NCBI RefSeq assembly: GCF_021130785.1
Contig: NC_060213.1
Location: forward strand, 133,500,001 to 133,564,000
DNA: 64,000 bases
Origin: Homalodisca vitripennis
Taxonomy: Eukaryota > Arthropoda > Insecta > Hemiptera > Cicadellidae
Direction of reading: 5' to 3'
The notes below the pieces were generated by a model that worked only from the letters and a program-made list of their open reading frames with translations, searched no databases and was not told the origin of the DNA. This document shows, piece after piece, positions 1 to 10,399 of the stretch. A program made the translations under genes and the position numbers. Numbering within the stretch: the stretch's first letter is position 1; every line of letters begins with the position of its first letter.

Positions 1-108
1 AATCCTGATCAAAATATGGTAGCAGATCAAGTTCGCTTGGACATCTGCAGGGCAATTCATAGTGCTCATGTCAATCTGACATACACTAAAGTAAAACTGT
101 TTAAGTAG
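1..108 (+). CDS. 3'-terminal coding exon, gene partial at left edge
   Basis: Frame 1 is open from the first base to a TAG at 106-108, giving 35 codons that end in YTKVKLFK. The stretch is richer in G and C than the sequence after it, uses varied codons, and is followed about 50 bases later by AATAAA and then a GT-rich tract. Together these look like the last exon of a + strand gene whose body lies left of the window. The start is not visible, and the exon's 5' border may lie inside or outside the window. I do not recognise the protein family. A chance open frame of 35 codons is possible in AT-rich DNA, but the codon mix and the polyadenylation signal argue for a real exon. Confidence 0.5.
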   Translation, partial: NPDQNMVADQVRLDICRAIHSAHVNLTYTKVKLFK

Positions 109-156
109 TCTTTAATCCTATGTTATTCTCACTCTCGTGCTGTATACCCTTTTGTA

Positions 157-162
157 AATAAA
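157..162 (+). terminator. Polyadenylation signal AATAAA
   Basis: A canonical AATAAA lies 49 bases after the TAG at 106-108, with a GT-rich stretch (about 172-193) after it, as expected for a cleavage site near 175-185. Confidence 0.5.
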
Positions 163-2117
163 GTTATTTAAAAGTGTGACATGACTTTGTGGACGCACTT
201 TATTTACTATCAATAAAACAAAAGTATAGTGTTTTATGTACAACATATTATTTTGGGAGGCAGTAATGTACTTTGAGGTGTCGATAGAGCATATTGAAGA
301 CCTCGGAAAAATATAATATTCTATTCAACTAATAAAATATAACTATAGTATAATGTTTAATTTATCCAATCAAGATGCGACAAAATTAAGATTCGTGAGA
401 AAGGATTGCTCCAAAAGATTAGCTCCATTCTATCGATGAGGTGACACTCAGTGTATCTTTCCTCGTAGGAATCATTAAACGGAAAGTAATCGAGAGTAAT
501 TTAACATCAAAGTCTCCGAGTTCTAAGCGCCCCGAAACATGTATTGAGTAGTTTGGCCTCACAGTAGAGACCATCTTTAGTCAAGAGACGTTATACCGAA
601 ACTGACTCTGTCTCTCTGCCATGCAAATGTTGCTCAGTGAGGACGAGACAATTTACGTAATTTTGAATTAACTTACATGTACATTAAGATTTTATTTCTT
701 TTATTAGTTCAAGTTCTCCAAGTTAATCCTAATAATTTCCACGAGGTAACAATACTATGTGGATGTATGTGTGTATGTTGGAGATCGCACGAATGTTTCT
801 ATTAAAAAATGGTCAAGTGCAGTTAGACTTTTTCAGCACACGTGTCTTGTTAGTAAAACACCTAAACAGTTTTAACGAAAACACATACTATTTTACATAA
901 ATACACTTCTATTTAACGTATATGATGTATTGGACATTAAAAACACGAGATGCAAAATTCCTTAAATCCTGTTTAGCAACCAGAACACAATTAATCTTAA
1001 TCTCTACTGAAATTCATATAAACCTGAAGTTGATACTAACTAGACCGTTGGACTGCGATTGGTTTTACGATATTATAATAAGTACTCACAAATGTTTCCT
1101 TTTTTATTATGATAAATCGAAAGAACTTCAACTTAAGTATAAAACTCGAAGACATGCACTTGATAAAAAAAAAAAAACACTAACTATTAAACTAACCTAA
1201 AGATGGCAAGTCACAAAAAGTTTGTACTCGCCGACCAACCACAGAGAACTGAGGAAGAGATTAGATTTCAGATCTCGCAACTTAGTGTTACTGTTTTTTC
1301 GTGTTAATGAACGATGTAAAATGTCTGGAAAACTCATTTTCCCCTACTATCCTTCCATCGCCACAAATAAACTTCAAGCAAATAATATTAGTTGTATGTT
1401 CCCCCACCTGGATCACCTCAAATATTATGAAACAATTTTTTTACATACTATTGTTACTAAAGTTTACTTTCACTGCACTTTCTGAGGGCATTCCTATCTT
1501 TAGTCGTATTTAAAAATACTCTAGAGATCTAGGGTGGAATTTTGGTTCTCCACTGTATGGTAGGCACTAAAGAACAGAACTAGAGGCATGATCAATTCTT
1601 CAGAGATCACCAACAAGTAAAGGTGCAAATTTCTTTATTGAATTACTATAATTATATTTGCCCTTTTTTACTTGTAGGTCAAACTCAAATACATTTAATT
1701 CCACAAATTATCAAATTAAAAGTTTGTTTAATCTGTTTTAATTTGTTTTTAACACACAAAAAACAACGTGAAGTGGACTGGTTAATGTTCCGTCCCCATA
1801 TGTCTCATAATTTAGTGTTTTACTGATATTTATATAATTCACATTTTCATATTTCACTATTAGTTTGATAAACTTAATTAAAACACTGGTAAAACAGTTT
1901 TAATAAACGGAAATACTTCCTTAAAACCTTTTATTAAAAAGGCCTTTTAATATTCTTTGTCATGTTAAAGACATTTCCTTTCTTGTATAATATAATCTAG
2001 GATGCATTACAGTGATGTAACGTATTTCCAAATAAAGATAAGTTATCCAATATTATTAAATTTCCTAATTTCACAGAACACTAATCAAGATTTCAGGACA
2101 GTCAACAATAATTAATT
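163..2117. other. AT-rich intergenic stretch
   Basis: I see no supported gene. Short ATG-initiated frames at 922-1200, 1222-1485 and 1623-1826 are AT-driven, low in codon diversity and lack splice or polyadenylation context. I treat them as chance. Confidence 0.5.
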
Positions 2118-2257
2118 ACTCCTTGGTTACTGAGTGCTCTCTGCTCGTCTCCAGCTGATGTTGAGAAACCACTCTAGACCATTTACTCTCCATCAATCTC
2201 CAACCCAAGGGACACCTTTGCCTTCTAGCACAGTGTCTCCACCACGACCGATTCTTA
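2118..2257 (+). pseudogene. GC-richer coding-like relic with stops
   Basis: A 140-base island of higher GC stands out from the AT-rich surroundings. Read from 2118 on the + strand it gives a codon-diverse translation interrupted by two TAG stops and ended by TAA. The reverse strand also reads partly open. It looks like a fragment of an old repeat or a decayed gene. I cannot name the family, and the strand is uncertain. Confidence 0.18.
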
Positions 2258-4612
2258 ATTCAGAGTATTTGACCAAATTCTCACGTTGTTAAAGATTAGG
2301 AATATAAAAGTTTGGTTAGCTTTACTTATCCAGTTATATTAGGAACCCGGTAGGGACTTGAAATGGTGTAATTTTCCATCTAACTGCCTTCAATCTCAGC
2401 TATAGCAATAAGGTCCTAGAGGCTCTAATATTTTTTAAATAAAAAAAATTTATAAATATTGTTTCGTAAAAGATTTTGCTAATAAGTTTTATTATTGGAA
2501 TGAACTCTAAAGCTAACAAGATTAATCTTACAGACTACAGACTTAATGGAACATCTACTCTTGTGTTATAACTATGAACCATTTTTTTTGTCACAAGTTC
2601 TTTTTCATTGCGTTCTTTTGAGTCAAAACCAAGTTTTATGCAGTTTTTGCAAACGATTTTCTTTTTTTCATCCTAGACAGAATTAATCACTACAATTAGT
2701 GAAATAAAAACGTACTTTAAAAGCAACATTTATTAATTTTAAATATTTATATATTTCTTAACGAATTGGGTAAGATTTTATTATTACTATAGTATAAAAT
2801 ACCAAGGTAAAATATTGAGCTGTACGTTACAAGCAAAAAGGAAAATAATCCCCAAATGATCCAGGAGGGATCAACGTCTGGATGGTTTATACCTTTCAGT
2901 TGGACCGACACAAACGAATTATATTTATTTCGTTCCTTTATGTTTTAAAGTAGTCTATTTAAAAAAATTACATCAATTTATACAAAAAACATAAGATTTG
3001 GCTATTTTAAATGTTACCTTTTGCTGATACACACATGAACATCGATAACGTAAATTTTATTCCATTAGACTAAACGTGAAACATTTTGAAATTTCAAATT
3101 AAAAATGATAAATAGTATGGAATTGAGGTGAGTAAAACTGTTGTTTAATACTGAGTTAAATACAAAAAACATAGCCACGGATTTCATTAAAGTACAGTAA
3201 GGCGATTGAATATTTTTTAAATATACTACAACTATATTTCAGGCTTATCTTAACCTATGCGTTCATCGAAATTTCTGTTGGTTTATGAATTAGTTATCCT
3301 CATCTACAATGTAACTCAGTTCTGTCAGACAATACCGAATCATCAAAGAAGTGTAATGCTCCCAGAAATCTTCGTAACCCATGAGAGGAGGCAACAACAT
3401 TGAGAGGTGCAAATAATTTACGTGAGTCAGGGTTGATTTGAATTACAATTTAGGGTTTTGTTGAAATTTGCATGTTCTTGCCAATTTGAGCTTCAAAAGA
3501 ATTATTTACCATGATGAATGCATTTTGTCTAGGTTTTTATCAAGTTTATCAGTAGAGAGGCTGGAAAATGAAAAAATGCATTTATATTTGTCTGTCCACA
3601 AGATACTTAGATAATAAAATGACCTTTAGAATTGAAATTTTTCGTGCATCTTCAATTCTATTAATCACCATCGATCGATGATGGTCCATGGAACTATATA
3701 AAATTCTTTTGGATGTTATTTATTAATATACGTTAGTTTTATAGGTAAACGTGGTGGCAGTGAGAAAATAGTGTGTTGGGGGGGGGGGGGCACGAGCTCT
3801 GCATGTTGTGATGATTGTTGTAAACAAATTTAGTACAATCATATAACAACTGGCATAGTATCACGTGTAGGCATAGAGAGTTGCATTCAGGCTCATTAAA
3901 GTCTGTTGGGTTCAACGGGTTTGGCGTACTCCTACTTGGGTTTATTAAGATAATAAACGTGATTAATTTTCAAACATTAATTTTAGTTAAGTCACTCGGT
4001 CCATTTTTAATTATTAATGTTAGTTAAGTCAATTTATCTGCCAGGATTAAGAAGACCTACTAGATGAATTTATGTTCATTGTAAAAATTCTCTAATATTT
4101 GTGAGTAATTTTGCGTATGTTTTATAAAACGTTAATGATAATGCAAGAGATGTAATAATAGTCTACGGCTGGGGATGACTGCAATGTTTCTTTGTTAACA
4201 ACTGCAACACGAAACCATTACCAATATTTAGGTAATAACTTATCATTACAACTTCGTTAGGAGCGAAAAATGAAAGTTAATGTGCACAGTGAAATAACAA
4301 ATTCCGTATTTTAATTTACCATGTTTGCACTTATAGCTAAATATTTACCATACAGTCTACGATATTAAATATACAGTTAGAAAATATTTTAACTTATCAT
4401 ATCATAAAATATATTATAGCTGTTTTGTAAAACGTTTAAATTTAGCATTTCCATGGAAACAATCTGTTTGCTGGTATCACAAAAAGTCGACCTCACTCAG
4501 ACGTGGTCCATACCACTAATCTTCGAACTCAAACTGTGGTCTTGAAACTCTTTGGGACTCCTAATTCTACAGAAAGGTTAGCCAACATTGGTTCACACTA
4601 TCAAACTCTGCA
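2258..4612. other. AT-rich intergenic stretch
   Basis: No gene is supported here. The notable items are a G homopolymer at 3778-3790 and a weak match at about 3580-3600 to the GTCTGTCC-type motif that is better seen at 16.9 kb and inside R1. Confidence 0.5.
3778..3790. repeat. G homopolymer (13 G)
   Basis: An uninterrupted run of 13 G in an AT-rich setting. Such runs are prone to slippage and to consensus errors. Confidence 0.9.
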
Positions 4613-4650
4613 ATAATATCTGAAGTATTGGCTTTTACTTCAGATATTAT
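4613..4650. repeat. Perfect 15-bp hairpin
   Basis: Bases 4613-4627 (ATAATATCTGAAGTA) are the exact reverse complement of 4636-4650, with an 8-base loop TTGGCTTT. A transcript would form a stable stem. It is shorter than an ordinary microRNA precursor and has no visible gene context. It may be the end pair of a small foldback element. Confidence 0.7.
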
Positions 4651-4799
4651 ATACAGCGTGCCGTTTCAAGTACAGGCTTGGACATTGTCAAACTGTCCTG
4701 GAACAGAAGTTTCAACATATGTAAGTAAGTTTTACCCGTTTTATTACTTAAAAAAATTGTAATTATTAGTGCTAGAGTAACTTTATATTTAAACATTTT

Positions 4800-5060
4800 A
4801 AACTGCCCCCTCCCCCCCAAATCCCATTTTAGGGAAATATTATCTTTTGTTTCCTAGAAGAGTGTCCTTAGTTTATTTTTTCTATCTTTTTCCATTAAAG
4901 GTAGAGCAAGATCCATCCATGCTTTTACCTTTTAACTGAGCTGCTATTGTATACTGAATTGAGATAGAAATTGATTGGTTTTACATTAAAAAAAATTTGA
5001 GCCGCCTCCTCCCCCAAAATCCATTTTGGGGAAATGGGAAAGTTGTCCGAGATCCATCCC
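4800..5060. repeat. Two diverged direct repeats with C-rich tract
   Basis: A motif of the form GCC(C/G)CCTCC, a C run, AAAATCCATTTT and GGGAAAT occurs at about 4803-4840 and again at 4998-5031. Each copy is preceded by a run of A and followed by related sequence containing GATCCATCC. The segment was duplicated with a spacing near 195 bases and then diverged. Confidence 0.45.
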
Positions 5061-5232
5061 TCCATCTTTATCTATCAAAACTTAAACAGAGTGTATCTAT
5101 ACTTTTACCGTGTGTAATTTAATGGATCGTTTGACAGGTATTTAATCTTCCTACCATATGGAGTTTGGTCATTTAAAGACACGTGTGACAGAAACGGTCA
5201 AGTAAAAAAATAACAGAATCGTAAAAAAGTAA

Positions 5233-5304
5233 GGGCTCTATGACGTAGAGCTAGTACGCTTGCTTGGATGTGAGAGATCTGGGCTCGAATCTCGGTGGAA
5301 CAAG
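5233..5304 (+). repeat. tRNA-like segment, probable SINE head
   Basis: The segment has a box B-like GGCTCGAATCT at about 5281-5291 and an upstream box A-like stretch (about 5241-5259) at tRNA spacing. The arms do not pair well enough for a working tRNA. With the second tRNA-like head 50 bases downstream it may be one half of a dimeric SINE or a separate SINE fragment. Confidence 0.35.
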
Positions 5305-5350
5305 TAATTTTTGTCATTCAATCTTTATTGATATACAGTACATATTAAGG

Positions 5351-5605
5351 GTGACCCGATTTATGAGTGGTCTAAGACGTTAGACTGAGTTAAATGGAGA
5401 AAGGGCAGGTTCAAATCCTGAATCAATACTCAGTAAAGATATCCTGCACCTTATCACTTTTATCAATATCATCGACCTCGTACTTTACAAATTCTTCTCC
5501 TTATTCTGTTTTATAAGACTTTTACAAAAGCTAGTGGCTCATGAGGACGAGCAGGATAATGCTTCACAAGCAGTCGGGCCTCTACTTGAAAAGGTTTTTG
5601 GAGCT
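5351..5605 (+). mobile_element. tRNA-derived SINE, copy 1
   Basis: The head resembles a Ser/Leu-type tRNA: GAGTGGTCTAAGACG (box A region), TTAGACTGAGT, then GGTTCAAATCC (box B). The body that follows matches 20815-21035, including ATCGACCTCGTA against ATCGACCTTGTA, a CTCCTT block, and CATGAGGACGAGC against CATGAGGTCGGGT. A shared tRNA head plus a shared non-tRNA body at two unlinked sites is the usual signature of a SINE family. The 3' border is approximate. Confidence 0.55.
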
Positions 5606-6030
5606 GGATAAAGTGAATTTGTAATGCATTCCCTACACCTTGACTGTTACAGTTATCAGTCATAGACTTTAATACTGTAAATACCCTAAATACTGTTTAG
5701 AAACAACAGAAATGAATAGGTAAACGAATTTAAACGAGAAATTATACATACAGTATTATAGTGCTCACAGCTTTTATGAATTACCATTAAAATATGTAAA
5801 AACGATGTGTAATAGATAATCATAAATCCTAAAAATATTTCCTATTACAAATAAAAAGGTTTTAAGTGGACAAAACTGACAGTTAAACATATTTACATAT
5901 GTGTCCGGTCACATTTTATAAATTTTTGGATAGTACATACTAAGAACTAAGTAATGGCCTGACTAGTATTGGCAATACAGTGATAAATAAGGCACTAGCT
6001 GAGTGTTCTCAAAGAGACGTCCACCATAAA
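5606..6030. other. AT-rich intergenic stretch
   Basis: I see nothing supported here beyond the beginning of the short open frame that contains the 42-base repeats. Confidence 0.4.
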
Positions 6031-6156
6031 GACATTCCAGGTGCTGCAGTTATCCTTTGTTACCACCATAATTACATTCGAGTTGCTGCAGTTATGCTTT
6101 GTTGCTACCTTAATGACATTCCCGTTACTGTAGTTATCCTTTTTTACTTGTACCTT
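6031..6156 (+). repeat. Three tandem 42-base repeats in one frame
   Basis: Units at 6031-6072, 6073-6114 and 6115-6156 share ACATTC, a GCTGCAGTTATNCTTTGTT-like core and a CCNTAAT end. A fourth, diverged half-unit lies near 6254. Since 42 is a multiple of 3, the array stays open in the frame 5980-6234 and encodes hydrophobic 14-residue repeats (AAVILC, AAVMLC, TVVILF). No signal, splice site or homologue supports a protein, so I call it a minisatellite. Confidence 0.6.
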
Positions 6157-6234
6157 AGTTTTGGGACTATGACCATAATCGCCGAGTTTTGTCTACAAAA
6201 TAATCATGAAATCATTAGCACACTTCTTACATAG

Positions 6235-6839
6235 TGATGTCTACACCACACGATAAAGATATTCCAGGTCCTGCAGAAATCCGGAAGGTTGTTCTTATAC
6301 GACGAATTTGCTTTATTACATCATCCCTCTTTAGGCTTTCTTCACTGGTTAAATCAACAAACAGCACTTCTTTTCCTAAAATAATATGAAAATTACTAAC
6401 TTAATATTTTGCTAATTAAACTAGTTTTTAAATTATAGCAATTTTTTTCAAGGTATAACAACAATACCTCACATTCACGCTAGAAGCAAAGAGACAGAGA
6501 GCCTCAAAAACTTGTCCAGTGGGCAAGCAAACATTATCCGACTCACGCTGAAGAGGCGCTGTGAGAGTCAAAAACTGGAAATTGGCCTTGGAGGTTGGTA
6601 GGCCTGGTCCTATCTTGCGAAAACGTACATCTCGACGGACCTCCGCATATTAAATTGATTTATTTTAGTTTTAAAGACATAAACGAAGGTTTTGACAAAT
6701 TCAAGGTATTATTTAATGTCATACAACCTGGATCAAGACGAATTCTTTAGGACAGCATTAAATTTGTGAGTAGTAAATAGCCATAAAAGCTAAACCATCA
6801 AAACTAACAAGGTTTTAGGAGGATGGCAATTTACAAGTG
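6235..6839. other. Intergenic stretch with a GC-richer block
   Basis: Bases 6470-6650 are richer in GC than their surroundings but do not read as protein. They may be part of the 5' non-coding region of the retrotransposon that follows, or an unrelated repeat. Confidence 0.3.
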
Positions 6840-7379
6840 TAGCAAGGACATGGCTGTTTCACGTGACTTTGGAGGCGCGCAGAGCAGACGCGCAATATAA
6901 AGACAAAGTAATAACAGTTGCAACAAATCAAACCTCTCTCGGTCGGTGAGGGAATCGGTTGCGTTACTTCGTCAGTTACGCTCGAGGACATCAGTTCGTC
7001 GATTACAGGCTTTCTGACCATATCTTTTTGCTTGATAGCAACACAGAGGACCTTGTTATTTATTTTTCAGATTTTATTGTTGCTGTTGACTTTTATTATT
7101 TTTAATATTATTTTTAAAAACTGTTGATTGTTGTTGTTGTTATTATTATTTATTATTGACGGATTATTTAATTTTTAATAATTTAGTTGATTGACCAAAA
7201 TTTGATCTGTTTGACTACATTATTTTTATGAATAACTTTTTATTAATTTAACGTCATTTATTTTAACTTATTTATTTATTAACCTAATTTATTTATTTAT
7301 TCATTGTTCAACAATGTCTTTCTTAATCGAAAAAAACCTAAACTGGTAGACCTTGTATATGTATACAAACAATTTCAAA
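6840..7379 (+). other. Probable 5' untranslated part of non-LTR element
   Basis: A GC-rich block (6850-7015) is followed by TTG/TTA and TTTA simple repeats (7127-7300) and then by the first coding-like bases of the retrotransposon. Internal promoters and long leaders are normal for APE-type non-LTR elements. No target duplication was found to fix the true 5' end, so assignment to the element is an inference. Confidence 0.3.
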
Positions 7380-8393
7380 CTTTTAGGCAACAATGGACTC
7401 TAAAAAACGGGCGGAAATATCATGGCGGTGTCTAGGGAAAAGTTGAGGCAGCATCAATTAGAACTGATGAGAACATAACGTGGAGTGACGGTTTGTAATA
7501 CAGAAAAGCAAACGTGGGGATTCATCCAGTCACTATGCGAACCCCTCTCTTCGCCCTTTACTTAAGCCCCCGTATTGCGTCCTCCCGGTCCCCGACACAC
7601 GGACGGACGCCCGCGCCCCCGCCTGCTCCACGCCGGCCCGGACCCCTCGCCACCTCACTTCACAACCACGCCTTTCCACCATGCGTCTGTCTCTACGGAA
7701 CCCCGAAACCCGACCCCTGAACAAACCTGAGGCATGCAGCCAGCAGAGATCGCAAAGACTAAACAAGGAGACTAGAAACGCCTTAAACAAAGAGTTTCCA
7801 GGGTCTCCATTTTCATACTATTGAATCCGACACCCGCCTCACTGCCAGTTCACGGACGCTCAAGATTTTCCCTGTCGACACTCGTTCCGCGACGATCCGA
7901 CGACTCATGCTCCTTGACTTCGGACCGCGGGAGTGCAGTGCGAGCTGGCTCCTCAGCCCACCCGTTTCTGTTGGAGAGTTCGGACGTGCAGTGCGACCTG
8001 CCGGAACAGCCAACCGCTGCCACTAGTAGAGAGCGGACTCCGTACCTTCTTCGACAGATTGAGGAACAACAGTTAGAGGTCTTGGAGGCGGAGAGAACCA
8101 GAGTCTCAAGCAGCAGCTGAAAACTTGCGAGTGCAGTTTGATCTCAAAGAGAACTACCAGGTTGGACAGAAGTGAAGAAGGGAAGCCCATAAATACCCGG
8201 CACCGGGTCAAAATAAATTTATTTTGGCCCCCCCAAACAAAAATGAAAACTCAAACAAAAAAGTGGTGAATTTTTTTCTAAATGGAAAAAAAAATAAAAT
8301 TAATCCAAACTAGCTTTTCTAAAAAACCGTCAAAAAAAAACATGGCAATAAGCGCTCAAAAAATACGCCTACACGCCAAACGTACAGTTTTAA

Positions 8394-8675
8394 GTCCATA
8401 AACTGTTCGAGGGGATAGCCATCGCTCGCCACATCGCTGGGACTCGTGAGGTAAACAATGCTCGGCCCTGCAACCGCGGTGAGCGGAACCTGAGGAGTCT
8501 GTGTGACCACGGCGGCACGGTTTTTATGGGATATTTGCATGAGGACCAGCTCGAACGGCATCTGAGCCCCGGCCTGCTGCGGACGATGGTGGCTGATGCG
8601 CCGGCATCTAAACGACCTGGGAGAGGTTGGCAGGAGACGAGATATTTACCGCCACGCTCTTGTGGGTACGCCTGA
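8394..8675 (+). pseudogene. ORF1-region open stretch of the non-LTR element
   Basis: A frame without an ATG start is open for 93 codons between TAA (8391-8393) and TGA (8673-8675). It reads as codon-diverse protein containing HEDQLERHLSPGLLRTM. The preceding bases continue the same protein style in another frame, so a frameshift probably lies near 8390. It sits between the proline-rich 5' coding region and the endonuclease, where ORF1 or its end is expected. I see no zinc knuckle or esterase motif. A longer minus-strand frame (8390-8851) overlaps it but reads as compositional noise. Confidence 0.4.
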
Positions 8676-9499
8676 AGGGGGGGGGGTGGGGTTCTGGTGG
8701 GGGTACAATGCGCTGCTGGATTATCCAGCACCGAGATCATCCTCCACCCACACTGCCGCATCGCCACGATCTGGACCCGAACCACCCACCTGTCCACTAT
8801 CAGACCGTTCTCGTGAATGCCTACATTGAGGAATGGCTGTTTGACCCACAATATTTGAGTGTTACAACTTCGATGACATCAGCCGTTAGTGTATTTCACG
8901 AGACACGGCCCAACAATCTCTGCCTGGAGGGGCAAGCGGTTAATCGGCTGGGATGATCGTGGCGGCGACGTGAGGTCAAAGCCCACTCAAGAATCAAAAA
9001 TGAAGGCGCAGCGGCGACTTTGGAGGAATCTCGCGCGCAGCGCCTGGCTTCCAATTCCAGGCATGCCAAACGCCCGCTGCTGCCCGAGAAGAGTTCGGGC
9101 GACCACCCCCTCAACGGCCAGCTAGATCCAGGATGATCTCTCTCGCGGGACGCCCGTGAAGACGCTCCCCCGTCCAGGACATTCTGCAGATCAAAGGAGA
9201 GGCTCTCCACAACCTAAAAGAAAAATTCAGTTCTTTTTAGGGGACCCACTTTTTACAGCAAAGGACTAAATTGGACCGACCAATAATCGGCAAAATCAGA
9301 CAAAATCAAAAAATTACATGTTCAAGGTTCCCCACTTAAGAACTACTCCACCAAAACGCCCCAGTACGCAAACTCAACAAATTGGATGCAAAATTCAGCT
9401 GATGTGTTGAGGAGCTGTAAATCAGTTATCTATCTCGGTTGTAACGAGGAACGGTTTTAACAACGAAAACCTTGAAACTATGCAAAATTCCAAATTACT

Positions 9500-10010
9500 A
9501 CTTGGGCAGAAGCGTTACTGTCGCCAGGACTCCCAAGAAGGAGGTGGTGTAGCCATTTTTCTGAGGACAAAAATTTAGTTTTTTCAAAATATTACGGCTC
9601 AAAAGAAACGACCGCGAAAGATTTCGAAGCAGTTGGGATCAAAGTACAAACTAACAGCGTCAACATTTAATTGTGATAGGAATATTTACAGGCTCTCCAG
9701 TGGAAATGGAAGATCAGTTTTTTTCAAAAATTCGAAGTGTCTACTCACTGACCTGACTAACCATCAATGCAATTACGTCTTGATGGGCGATCTCAACGTG
9801 GATGCGATGGACAGCAACCATCCATCCCACCACAGCGACAAGTATAGCGATCTGCTGCGGTCACTTCAGGCCCTTGAACTGCTGGTCAAAACGTCCAACG
9901 AGAGTGACGGCTACTAACCCAGTCGGTATTGATAACATCATCACAACACATTGGAAAATGTCACAGTATCGGTGGGGTCAACAACAGCTATCTCAGACCA
10001 CTATATGGCC
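9500..10010 (+). pseudogene. AP-endonuclease domain of the non-LTR element
   Basis: The hallmarks are GGGVAIFLRTKI at 9540-9575, MGDLNVD at 9783-9803 (the GDFN-type motif that carries a catalytic Asp and Asn in the family) and SDHYM at 9993-10007 (the SDH motif with the catalytic His). They appear in the order and spacing typical of the endonuclease that nicks the target DNA for target-primed reverse transcription. A stop after FLRTKI and at least one frameshift between GDLN and SDH inactivate it. Confidence 0.75.
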
Positions 10011-10399
10011 AAGAGGCTTATCTTTAGTGGAAAACAAATCGATCGAAGATAGATGCAGAACAAGGAATTACCCAAAACAATAATGAGACACGAGGCCAGA
10101 AAAAATATTGCTCTCCTCAAACGCTTTCCCTTTCAAAAGAAAAGTGGAATTTTCTAAAATTCTTCACACCAGGTAGAGCAGCAGTTTCAAATTTTCAATG
10201 AATTTATTGAAACTTCCATCTCAACACCTTGCTGCCTACAAAAAAACGATCAAAACCTCGTCCAAAGAAGGTTCAAATAATACTTGGGTCACTAAAGGCA
10301 TTTTCTGGGTGTCGAGACGAAAAACTCCAAGTTTTTCTTCGAAAAATAAACAGAAAACAGCCAATGAACAGTTCAAAATCTTTTTTTCGGCAAAACAAT

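Noticed and set aside
922..1826. ORFs of 60-92 codons on the + strand
   Set aside because: AT-driven composition, overlapping alternative frames and no gene signals.
5525..5560. Hammerhead-like word in SINE copy 1
   Set aside because: CATGAGGACGAGCAGG does not fit the conserved core, and the second SINE copy does not preserve it.
8390..8851. Minus-strand ORF of 153 codons, among the longest in the window
   Set aside because: It is rich in Arg, Ser and Pro in the manner of a GC-driven shadow frame and overlaps the + strand coding region of the degenerate non-LTR element.
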